From NCBI GenBank assembly GCA_016213845.1, contig JACQZN010000083.1, positions 1-36,528 of the forward strand: DNA of 36,528 nt, in the 5' to 3' direction. A model generated the notes under the pieces. The model ran no database searches and was not told the DNA's origin. It was given only the letters and a program-made list of their open reading frames with translations. The translations under genes were made by a program, and so were the position numbers. Below, one piece after another: positions 1-6,748 of the stretch. Origin of the DNA: Candidatus Wallbacteria bacterium (lineage in GTDB: Bacteria > Muiribacteriota > UBA6191 > JACPRK01). Every line of letters begins with the position of its first letter. Within the stretch, counting starts at the first letter, position 1.

Positions 1-2
1 CC

Positions 3-632
3 AATCCGAGCAACTCGACCATCTCCTACGGCTTCGCGCTCACGCTTCGCCAAGACCCGCCCGGAGACGAAAGCGAACCCGCGGTTGTCACCGTGAGTCA
101 GCTCGGGCTGCCGGTCGAGTACGCTCGCCTTTACTTGAATGGGCAGCCAGTCACGCCGCAAACGACCGAGCTGTTCGCCAACGGCTCCGCGAGTTGGGCC
201 GAGCTGCTCCTTCCCCGGACAGCCCTCCAAGGCGACGAGCTGACCGCCGAGAAGACGGACGCCGCCGGCAACAGGCTATCGCCGCCGGTAGTCCTTCGCA
301 CCTACAACCTCTTCTTCCACGAGCAGGGTGCCACCAAGCTCGAGCTGGGAGAATCGGGGCCTCTTGTGCTCGACGCTCGCTTGGTCGGCGGTGTCGCCAC
401 GACTGCGCGGCTTCTGTTCCTGCCTGCGTCCGCACCGAAGACCGAGCTCACGTCGCCTGCTTCGAACTTCCAGGCCGGCGGGGGCGGCGGCTGCGCGCTT
501 GCGAGCTCCGTGGCCGGCGGCGCAACTCAGGCGTTACCGCTGGCGCTACCGCTGCTCTGGCTCTGGTGCCGGCGGCGGAGGGCCCGGCGCGATGGGGCTC
601 GACGGAGCGGGAGCTTGGGAAGCTCCGAGTGA
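3..632 (+). CDS. C-terminal part of a surface/secreted protein with a Cys-containing Gly-TM-Arg sorting tail
   Basis: The reading frame is open from the first codon of the window to a TGA at 630-632, so the start lies upstream and only the last about 209 residues are visible. The body is beta-rich and reminiscent of extracellular Ig-like or carbohydrate-binding modules, but I do not recognise a family. The tail is diagnostic in layout: a Gly run ending in Cys (GGGGGC), a hydrophobic segment of about 20 residues (ALPLALPLLWLW) and a basic cluster (CRRRRARR). This resembles MYXO-CTERM, Synergist-CTERM and GlyGly-CTERM signals, which are cut by rhombosortase- or CAAX-type intramembrane proteases and anchor proteins at the cell surface. 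Unlike typical signals, about 17 residues follow the Arg cluster. Surface anchoring is inference; the protein's function is unknown. Confidence 0.7.
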   Translation, partial: NPSNSTISYGFALTLRQDPPGDESEPAVVTVSQLGLPVEYARLYLNGQPVTPQTTELFANGSASWAELLLPRTALQGDELTAEKTDAAGNRLSPPVVLRTYNLFFHEQGATKLELGESGPLVLDARLVGGVATTARLLFLPASAPKTELTSPASNFQAGGGGGCALASSVAGGATQALPLALPLLWLWCRRRRARRDGARRSGSLGSSE

Positions 633-983
633 GCACTCCGGCCACGGATCCGGCGCGCCGTCGATCTCAGCGGGCGGGGCCAGTCAGTCGACCGGCTTTC
701 CCGGCTTCGAATCGACGACGAACGGCGAATGATCCTGGCCGAGGAACCCGGCGCCCGAGGACGGATCGCAGAGCTAAACGAAGTTGGGCAGTTCGAAGCC
801 GGGGTCGCAAAGCTCCTTGCTGATCACGGCTCCCCGGAGCGGTGGGGCGTCGCCGACACGAACCCTTTGAGCAGGGCCTTGTCGAGCAACCGCACGGCCG
901 CCGGCAGAACCCCATTCGCAGAGTCTGCACCCAGCCGTCCCATGCGGTTTGCCCCGTTCCAGGGCCGCAGGTATCATCCCCTT
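633..983. other. Gene-free, decayed stretch
   Basis: About 350 bases between the surface-protein gene and the hicA remnant hold no reading frame I can support. Open frames here are short and of arginine-rich composition typical of noncoding GC-rich DNA. One minus-strand stretch near 840-905 reads RLLDKALLKGFVSATP before a stop and could be the remnant of an old gene, but I cannot assign it. Confidence 0.5.
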
Positions 984-1237
984 GTGGACAAACACGAGAA
1001 GCTGCTGCTTCGCATCCTGCGCGGCAATTCGGATGCGAACATTCGCTTTGCCGAGCTCACGAGTCTGCTGCGTTCTCTGGGATTCACGGAGCGCGTCCGA
1101 GGAAGTCACCACGTCTCCGCAAACCGGGTATCGAGGAGAAGCTGAAGCTACAATGCGACGACGACAAGGCCAAGGTCTATCAGGTCCGGCAAGTCAGATC
1201 CGTACTCGTGAAGTACAGCCTGCGAGCGAGCCGCTAG
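984..1237 (+). pseudogene. hicA: hicA toxin remnant, frameshifted
   Basis: HicA toxins are small mRNA interferases with a dsRNA-binding-like fold and a catalytic His in a GSHH motif. From a GTG at 984 the frame reads VDKHEKLLLRILRGNSDANI and on to LLRSLGFTERVRGSHHV, then leaves the HicA pattern near 1115. The expected continuation RKPGIEEK...YQVRQVRSVL is found one frame away and ends at the TAG 1235-1237. The junction reads gtctccgcaaa where an intact gene would plausibly read gtcttccgcaaa, so loss of one T explains the shift. As sequenced, no full toxin can be made. hicB follows at once, as in a normal hicAB pair. A sequencing or assembly error at this single base is the main alternative. 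Confidence 0.75.
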
Positions 1238-1449
1238 ACCACAAGTACGAGGTCATCATCTACTGGAGCAGGGAGGATGACGTCTTCGTGGCCGAGGTGC
1301 CCGAACTTCCCGGGTGCACGGCTCACGGCCCGACGCCGGCGGACGCGCTGGCCTCTGTGCAGCAGGCGGCGACACTTTGGGTCGACACGGCTCGCGAGTT
1401 CGGGGACCCAATTCCTGAACCCAAGTGCCGGCGGCTCATGCTGGCCTGA
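1153..1449 (+). CDS. hicB: HicB-family antitoxin, start degraded or uncertain
   Basis: The segment KYEVIIYWSREDDVFVAEVP, followed by ELPGCTAHGPTPADALASVQ and EFGDPIPEPKCRRLMLA, is a complete HicB partial-RNase-H-like domain of about 70 residues, the part that neutralises HicA. This short HicB type normally begins a few residues before KYE. Here the codons before it (gag ccg cta gac cac) contain no ATG, GTG or TTG. The first in-frame start upstream is the ATG at 1153, which would add 27 residues read out of frame through the hicA tail. Either that longer protein is made or the native start has been lost. The 3' end overlaps the convergent truncated ATPase by 14 bases. With hicA frameshifted, the pair looks like a decaying toxin-antitoxin module. 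No DNA-binding domain is present. Confidence 0.65.
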   Translation: MRRRQGQGLSGPASQIRTREVQPASEPLDHKYEVIIYWSREDDVFVAEVPELPGCTAHGPTPADALASVQQAATLWVDTAREFGDPIPEPKCRRLMLA

Positions 1450-1894
1450 TGGCCGCCAACGCCGGAAGGAGTTCGCCGAGAATGAGCGGGTAGAGGCGAT
1501 GCACGAGGCAGCGCCCCGGAAGCATGTTGGTGCCGGCCTGCCTGAGCTTGCGGGCCGAACTACCGCAGAGCACGAAACGCCAGCGCGATCGGTCGCGGTC
1601 GAAGAGCACCTGAACACTGTCGAACACCGACGGAACCGCCTGCGCCTCGTCGATGAAAACGACGTGGGGCTCCTTCTTGGAAGGCAGTGCCTCACACTCA
1701 CGAGCGAGCAGGCCCGGGTCGGCCAGAAAGCGGGTCCGTTCCTCCGGATCGGCCAGGTTCAGGCGTAGCGATGCGTGTGGCAGCAGCGCATTCAACAGGG
1801 TCGTCTTGCCCGTCTGCCGGGCTCCGAAGACAAGGCGGACGAACGGCTTCCCGAGCAGCGAGCTCAGACGGTGTAGTAGCCAACGATCTAGCAT
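1436..1894 (-). pseudogene. Truncated AAA_14/DUF4143-type ATPase
   Basis: This encodes 152 residues of the ATPase family that normally pairs an N-terminal AAA_14 P-loop domain with a C-terminal DUF4143 domain and is usually near 380-420 residues long. Visible are the Walker A GARQTGKT (about residues 25-32), the Walker B VVFIDEAQ (about 78-85), a sensor-like LCGSSARKL and the family segment LYPLILGEL. The frame then stops and the whole DUF4143 half is missing. The break lies where the convergent hicB ends, with a 14-base overlap, so a deletion probably joined the two. Such ATPases are frequent in genomes with many toxin-antitoxin and mobile genes, but their role is poorly defined. The ATG at 1894 fits the usual MLxRxL start of the family. 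Probably non-functional. Confidence 0.75.
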
Positions 1895-2060
1895 ACTGAC
1901 TTCATAATCCTCGTCTTTTTAGAAAGTCCACTGCTTGATCCTGGGTCTACTTTTCCTCCTCGCCCGCCAGCTCGTCGAGCGTCGGCGTCGTGGGCCGTCA
2001 TTGTCCCGGATGGGCAGCCGGCCTCCCCTGGCCCAGGCTCAGCCGGCCGCAGCTTCGGCG

Positions 2061-2089
2061 TTGACTTGATCGCTCGTGCATGGTAACTT
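2061..2089 (+). promoter_or_regulatory. Candidate sigma70-type promoter for the FecR-cyclase operon
   Basis: TTGACT at 2061-2066 (5/6 to the -35 consensus) and TAACTT at 2084-2089 (3/6 to -10) are separated by exactly 17 bases. They lie about 50 bases upstream of the lipoprotein start at 2138. This is the best promoter-like pair in the 1895-2137 intergenic region, where I see nothing else definite. The -10 is weak, so this is a candidate only. Confidence 0.4.
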
Positions 2090-2137
2090 CCGCGGCCAAT
2101 CCGAGGCCGGGAACCGGCCCGGCGGGAAGTGGGTTGC

Positions 2138-2743
2138 ATGATGCGGAGTCAGCGCGGGGCGGCAATGATCCTGGCGATTGGGCTGGCTGCTGCCTGCGGC
2201 GACGTTGACGCTGGTTCGACTGCCTCGGCCCGGAGCTCCTCCGTCCCTGGCGCGGAAGTGCCGGCTGGCCAGGATTGGCGCCGGACGCTTTTCGGGGCGG
2301 CGTACCAGCAGGAGCTGGTCCTCGAACGCAGGGCGCTTCGTGAAGATCTGATCCGGCTGATGGCGCGTCTGGCGCGTAGCGCAGCCCGCGCCGAGGCGAC
2401 GACGGGCGCGGGCCCAGGGGGACCCCAGGGGCGCTCCCGGACGACGCTGGAAGAGGACACGACCTACCTTTCGGAGCGAGGCGTGTTGCCCGAATCGATG
2501 CGCTCCGAATCCGCTACGCCGCTGGACCGGGGGCAGGCGTCCCTGGTCGTGGCGCGGTACCTGGGGCTGCAGGGTGGCCTTTCGGGGACCGTATTCGGGC
2601 TGTCGCCCAGGGTGGCGTACCGGGACCTGGTGTTTCGAGGTGTGATGCCCGGGGGCGGCGAGCACTACCGGATGTCGGGAGCCGACCTGCTGTCGATGCT
2701 GGCGAAGGTGCGCGGCTACCAGCGGGCCCGGAGGCGAACGTGA
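2138..2743 (+). CDS. Small lipoprotein, first gene of the FecR-cyclase operon
   Basis: About 201 residues. The N-terminus has a basic stretch (MMRSQRG), a hydrophobic core (AAMILAIGLAAAC) and a lipobox-like AAAC followed by GDVD, so it is predicted to be a lipoprotein. I chose the ATG at 2138 because GGGAAG lies about 10 bases upstream; the GTG at 2129 and ATG at 2141 are alternatives. The middle is helical and charged (QQELVLERRALREDLIRLMA), a possible coiled coil. The last 65 residues (LDRGQASLVVARYLGLQGGL, then a region ending RMSGADLLSMLAKVRGY) have the alternating pattern of SLH-like helical modules, but I cannot name the family. The stop overlaps the GTG start of the fecR-domain gene, so the two are translationally coupled. 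A structural partner of the envelope assembly is a reasonable guess. Confidence 0.7.
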   Translation: MMRSQRGAAMILAIGLAAACGDVDAGSTASARSSSVPGAEVPAGQDWRRTLFGAAYQQELVLERRALREDLIRLMARLARSAARAEATTGAGPGGPQGRSRTTLEEDTTYLSERGVLPESMRSESATPLDRGQASLVVARYLGLQGGLSGTVFGLSPRVAYRDLVFRGVMPGGGEHYRMSGADLLSMLAKVRGYQRARRRT

Positions 2744-3507
2744 ACGGCCGTACGATTCATCTCGTGGCTCTGGGGCTGCTGGCGATCGTGTGCGCCGTGG
2801 CGGTGGCCGACGAGCTGGCGCGGGTCCGAGAGGTTCGCGGGGATGCGAGCGTGCGCCGGGCACAGACCGGCCAGTACGAGGACTTGCGCGGAGGCGAGGT
2901 GCTAGGCCCGGGCGATTTCATTGCGACGGACGTCGACAGCGAGGTGACGCTGGTACTGAAGGGCGGCGCCACGATCCGGCTGTCGGAGCTCTCGCAGATC
3001 CGCATGACGCAGGAGCTGCTCTCCTCGGACGCCAAGAAGTTGCAGCTCTTCCTGCGAACGGGCTCGGTCTCGACGGAGGCGCCGCCCGAAACCCTGAAGG
3101 GGACGGGTTTCTCGGTGAAGACGCCGGCGGCGACGTCATCGATCCGCGGGACGACCTTCACCGTGGCGCACTACGACGGCTTCGGCACCGAGGTGAGCTA
3201 CTCGAGCGGCCGCGGCCACACGTTCGGCCCGGGCGGCCGAACTCTCATTCAGGCTGCCGGCCAGGTAGCGCGGGCGGAGCCTCGCCGCGGCATCGCGGGG
3301 CCTGTGACCGAATCGCTCCGTCGAGTCGGTTTGCAGTTCGCGCCTCCCGGCCGCAGTCCGCTGGAAGTCGACGCGGCCCGCGTGGGACGGCCGCTGAACG
3401 GGCAGCCGCCCGGCGACCCGACCGATCCCAACCGCTTGCAGGCGCTGTCGGTCGCCGGAGGCCAGTTCTTCCCTCGGTTCCGGGTCTTCATCGACGTGGT
3501 TCCCTGA
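2740..3507 (+). CDS. Periplasmic FecR-domain protein
   Basis: 255 residues with a cleavable-looking signal peptide (LVALGLLAIVCAVAVADE). Residues about 30-165 follow the FecR pattern: RVREVRGDASVRR, LGPGDFIATDVDSEVTLVL, GGATIRLSELSQIRM, then SVKTPAATSSIRGTTFTVAH, the usual end of the domain. In classical systems FecR is a membrane-spanning sigma regulator. Here there is no anti-sigma segment and no adjacent ECF sigma gene, so this is a stand-alone secreted FecR domain, a type often seen beside CHASE2 cyclases. The last 90 residues are unassigned. The GTG start overlaps the preceding stop (GTGA), and the barrel gene follows after one base. A role in sensing or binding in the periplasm is inference. 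Confidence 0.85.
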   Translation: MNGRTIHLVALGLLAIVCAVAVADELARVREVRGDASVRRAQTGQYEDLRGGEVLGPGDFIATDVDSEVTLVLKGGATIRLSELSQIRMTQELLSSDAKKLQLFLRTGSVSTEAPPETLKGTGFSVKTPAATSSIRGTTFTVAHYDGFGTEVSYSSGRGHTFGPGGRTLIQAAGQVARAEPRRGIAGPVTESLRRVGLQFAPPGRSPLEVDAARVGRPLNGQPPGDPTDPNRLQALSVAGGQFFPRFRVFIDVVP

Positions 3508-3508
3508 G

Positions 3509-4906
3509 ATGAGAGCGAGCTCCATCGGATCGCACGGGTTCCGGGTCAGCAGCGTGGCCCTGTCGGTCGCTCTTCTGCTCGGGGCGACCGAGCTGTCTGC
3601 GCAGCAGGGGCGGGAGCAGGTGCTGCAGCTCCGTTCCGGCCGTGCTGCCGGGGACCTGGCGGCGATGTTCGAGGGGAAGGTCGAGCGCCAGTCGCGCCTG
3701 GAGTGGGGGGCGTGGTCCTCGCCGTCCTTCCTTTCTTTCAGCGACGTCGACAACGACAAGAGCTCGGCCAACACGCTGCACTCGCTGGCGATTCTGGACC
3801 AGCGGCTCTGGGGGCGCTGGGATGGAGCGGGCGGGCAGACCGCCTACCTGCGGGCGCGCTATCTCGACCTTCGGTACGACCTCTCCGAGGGCGGTTCCCG
3901 TCCGACGATTTTCGAAGAGGGGCTGACGCTGGACCTTGGTTACTACGACTTCCGTTGGGGCAACTGGCAGATCCGCACGGGTCGTCAGTACCACAGCATC
4001 GGTCGCGGCCTGGTCTTCGACGGCAACCTGGATGGGATGAAAGCTACCTTCCGGCAGGGTCAGTGGGAGATGCACGCGGTCGGGGGGAAGACGCCGCGCT
4101 ATGCGACGGACCTGGACCCCAATGTGGGGCGCAGCCGTCGAAACCTGATGGGTCTGTCGATGTCGCACGCGACGCCCAACGACCATCGGATCTTCGCGTA
4201 CTGGTTCGCGCAGGACCAGCGGGGGCATGTCGAAGTCGATTTCCAGGGGCTGGATTACGACTCGGAGTACTTCGCCGTGGGCGCTGAAGGTCCCGTGCGC
4301 AATGACGTCGTCTACTACCTGGAGGCGATCCAGGAGAACGGCCTGAGCGCCGAGCTGGGCAGACCGATCGGGGGCGAGCCGGTCGACGCCAACGCCTTGC
4401 TGGCGGAGCTGGAGTTCCGGCCGGATCGCCGGCATCACCCGACGATGCAGGTCCGGCTGGCACATGGCAGCGGGGATCCGGACCGGCAGAGCGTGGTCAC
4501 CAACTTCCAGGGCAACGTCCGACTGACGGACGACACGGCCTTTGTCGGGCTGGGGCAGTTTGACGGTGGGTTGGCACTGTCACCCAGGCTGGCAAACCTG
4601 AACGTGCTGAGCGTGGGGACGACCTACAACCTGCTGGAACCGCCCAAGGACGACGACATCCTGACGCTGGCGCTCACGGGTCACGTCTACCGTAAGGACG
4701 ACGCCGAGGGTGTCATCTCGAACCCGGCGGGCAATCTCAACTCTCCAGACGTCGGGAAGGGGCTGGACCTGCGGGCCGCGTACCGGCCCGGGCATGACCT
4801 GACGGTGACTTTGCACGCGAGTCGATTCATGCCAGGGGCTGCATTCGAGCCATTGACTCGGGTCGATTCGACACTGGTCTACGCGAGTTTCACGTACAGC
4901 TACTGA
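3509..4906 (+). CDS. Outer-membrane beta-barrel protein, alginate-export/porin-like
   Basis: 465 residues with a signal peptide (VALSVALLLGATELSAQQ). The mature part is a run of amphipathic, aromatic-rich strands (for example GGQTAYLRARYLDLRYDL, YYDFRWGNWQIRTGRQYHSI, TLVYASFTYSY) and ends in an aromatic residue, as outer-membrane barrels do. The pattern of GRQ...GRGLVFDGNLDGMKATF followed by HRIFAYWFAQDQ resembles the alginate_exp (AlgE-like) porin family. Length suits a 16-18-stranded barrel. It starts one base after the FecR stop. In this operon it probably forms the outer-membrane element of the FecR/propeller assembly; the transported substrate cannot be read from the sequence, and alginate itself is not implied. 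Confidence 0.8.
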   Translation: MRASSIGSHGFRVSSVALSVALLLGATELSAQQGREQVLQLRSGRAAGDLAAMFEGKVERQSRLEWGAWSSPSFLSFSDVDNDKSSANTLHSLAILDQRLWGRWDGAGGQTAYLRARYLDLRYDLSEGGSRPTIFEEGLTLDLGYYDFRWGNWQIRTGRQYHSIGRGLVFDGNLDGMKATFRQGQWEMHAVGGKTPRYATDLDPNVGRSRRNLMGLSMSHATPNDHRIFAYWFAQDQRGHVEVDFQGLDYDSEYFAVGAEGPVRNDVVYYLEAIQENGLSAELGRPIGGEPVDANALLAELEFRPDRRHHPTMQVRLAHGSGDPDRQSVVTNFQGNVRLTDDTAFVGLGQFDGGLALSPRLANLNVLSVGTTYNLLEPPKDDDILTLALTGHVYRKDDAEGVISNPAGNLNSPDVGKGLDLRAAYRPGHDLTVTLHASRFMPGAAFEPLTRVDSTLVYASFTYSY

Positions 4907-4921
4907 GGTCGGAGCGCGATC

Positions 4922-6739
4922 GTGTCGAAGAGCCTCTTGATGGACCGAGCGCGGGCGGGCTGGCATTGGCGCGTCTGGAGCGCCGGATTGGGGGTGCTCT
5001 GCCTTGCGGCCACGATCCTGGCGGGGTGCGGAAGCAAGGGACGATCGGGAGGCCGGGTAGCCATCGAGCCCGGGGCCGTGCAACGCATCGATGTCACACA
5101 GGCAAGCCAGGTGCGCTTCGTCGTGTATGAGCGGGGTGACCTTGCCTCGCCGATTCTCGCGGTCCGGTCGACGCCCGTGGGGCGCAGCGGTGTGCCCGTG
5201 AACTTCGAGTTTCCGGACGTGGCGGCGGGTCCGCACCTGGTCGTCATCCAGGTGCTGAACAGCCAGGGCGCAACCATAGGCGAGAGCATGTGTGTGCTGC
5301 CGCTGGACCCGTTCCGGCTGGTGCCGCTGAATGTGGTCATTGCGCCGGCGGGCATAGGCGTAGGGGCTCTGGGGGTCGTGTGCGAACGGCCTGCTGACGC
5401 GCCTCCGCAAGGCCCGGGTGGCGGTCCGACGCCGCCGACGACGGGCCCGGGTGGCGGTCCGACGCCGCCGACGACCGGGCCTGGGGGCGGGCCTCCTCCT
5501 GGGGGAGGCCCACCGCCTGGGGGAGGCCCACCGCCTGGGGGCGGACCTCCTCCGGGCGGCGGACCTCCGCCTGGAGGCGGACCTCCGCCTGGGGGGGGAC
5601 CTCCGCCGGGTGGCGGACCCCCGCCCGGCGGCGGACCTCCGCCGAAGGCACCTCTCACCGCTGGCGCGCGGGCAGAAGGCGCGGGTTCATCGCGGCCGAA
5701 CGGGCACGGGCCCCGGCCCGTTCGCGTGCTGGGCCAGCCTGATTTCGAGCAGGTTCTGGCCAATCGAGGAGCTTGGCCCGCTGCAGAGACGCTCGCCGAA
5801 CCCCTGGCCGCGGCGGGAAGCGGTGAGCGAATGGCCGTCTGCGACACCGGCAACAATCGCGTTCTGCTGTATCGGTCCGTGCAGGACTCGAGTGCGACCA
5901 CGGTCATCGGCCAGCTTTCGCCCCAAACGAGCGACGCGGGCTCCGGCCCCGGGCAACTCAACCGGCCCTCGGGAGTCGCGCTCGACGGGCCCAGGCTAGC
6001 CGTGTGCGACACGGGTAACGGCCGGGTGTTGGTCTACGAGGACGCAGGTCGCCTTCCGTCCGCGGGCGCAACCGCCGACCTGGTGGTCGGGGCGTGGGAT
6101 GGCGGCACCGGCCGGCACCTTCCGGCGTCGTTCTCGGGGCCAACCGACGTGGCAATCGAAGGAGAATTCCTCGCCGTCGCCGATCGGGCTGGCGCCCGGG
6201 TGGCGGTCTGCGAGCTCTCGGGGCGCTCTGCGCCTGTAACGCTAGATGCGGCCGTGGTAGGCGGCAGCTGGGACCCCACTTCGGTCTCGATCTCGGGCGG
6301 CAGGCTGGCCGTGGCCGATTCCCGCGGTCAGCGAGTTCTGGTGTGGGATCGGATCGGTAGCCTGGGCGCCGGTGCCCGGCCTGATAGAGTCATCGAACTC
6401 TTCCCCGTGTTGTCACCGCTGTTGGCACCGGCGAGGCTCGAGGGGCCGCCGGCTACCGGTGGAGAGCTCTATGCCCGGCTCGCGGGGCGCGAACTCTGCG
6501 TGGTCGTCTCCGGGCCTTCGCCGCTGGCAGTGAGGGGTCGGCTTGCGGATGGCGATGAGGCTCCGGAACTGGAGGCATTCGCTCTTTCGAGTCTTTTCGG
6601 ATCGGGCGATGGCATAGTTGCTGGCTCCTGCGGTTTTCCCGCCGCTCCCGGGCCCGGGTGCTGGCTGGTGCCGGACCCCCGGAATCACCGAGTGATGGGT
6701 TACTCCATCTCTCCCTCGAGGGCGCCTGGGCCCCGCTAA
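4922..6739 (+). CDS. Lipoprotein with Gly-Pro repeat linker and NHL-type beta-propeller
   Basis: 605 residues from a GTG preceded by GGTCGGAG. The signal sequence ends in the lipobox LAGC, giving Cys36 as the predicted acylated residue. Residues about 45-160 form a small beta-sandwich-like domain (RIDVTQASQVRFVVYERGD). A low-complexity linker follows: two GPGGGPTPPTT units and nine GGGPPP units (about residues 164-241). The rest is a propeller of about five to six NHL-like blades with recurring AVCDTGNNRVLLY, AVCDTGNGRVLVY, AVADRAGARVAVC, AVADSRGQRVLVW and PDPRNHRVMGY motifs. NHL propellers are binding platforms, and the stiff linker would hold the propeller away from the membrane. It lies 15 bases after the barrel gene and 9 before the cyclase gene. 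The ligand is unknown. Confidence 0.85.
   Translation: MSKSLLMDRARAGWHWRVWSAGLGVLCLAATILAGCGSKGRSGGRVAIEPGAVQRIDVTQASQVRFVVYERGDLASPILAVRSTPVGRSGVPVNFEFPDVAAGPHLVVIQVLNSQGATIGESMCVLPLDPFRLVPLNVVIAPAGIGVGALGVVCERPADAPPQGPGGGPTPPTTGPGGGPTPPTTGPGGGPPPGGGPPPGGGPPPGGGPPPGGGPPPGGGPPPGGGPPPGGGPPPGGGPPPKAPLTAGARAEGAGSSRPNGHGPRPVRVLGQPDFEQVLANRGAWPAAETLAEPLAAAGSGERMAVCDTGNNRVLLYRSVQDSSATTVIGQLSPQTSDAGSGPGQLNRPSGVALDGPRLAVCDTGNGRVLVYEDAGRLPSAGATADLVVGAWDGGTGRHLPASFSGPTDVAIEGEFLAVADRAGARVAVCELSGRSAPVTLDAAVVGGSWDPTSVSISGGRLAVADSRGQRVLVWDRIGSLGAGARPDRVIELFPVLSPLLAPARLEGPPATGGELYARLAGRELCVVVSGPSPLAVRGRLADGDEAPELEAFALSSLFGSGDGIVAGSCGFPAAPGPGCWLVPDPRNHRVMGYSISPSRAPGPR
5411..5644 (+). repeat. In-frame tandem repeats encoding the Gly-Pro linker
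   Basis: Two 33-base copies (5411-5443 and 5444-5476, differing at the last base) encode GPGGGPTPPTT. They are followed, after GP, by nine 18-base units at 5483-5644 encoding GGGPPP. The units differ at third codon positions while the peptide is invariant. This suggests selection on the protein rather than only recent slippage. Copy number may vary between strains. Confidence 0.9.
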
Positions 6740-6748
6740 GGCCCGGCC

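Noticed and set aside
840..905. Minus-strand peptide RLLDKALLKGFVSATP as a possible gene remnant
   Set aside because: Only about 25 residues before a stop and no second supporting segment in a consistent frame. Too little to name a family.
2740..3507. FecR-domain gene as part of an iron-responsive sigma/anti-sigma system
   Set aside because: No ECF sigma factor or TonB-dependent receptor is nearby, and the protein is secreted rather than membrane-spanning. The cyclase context fits better.
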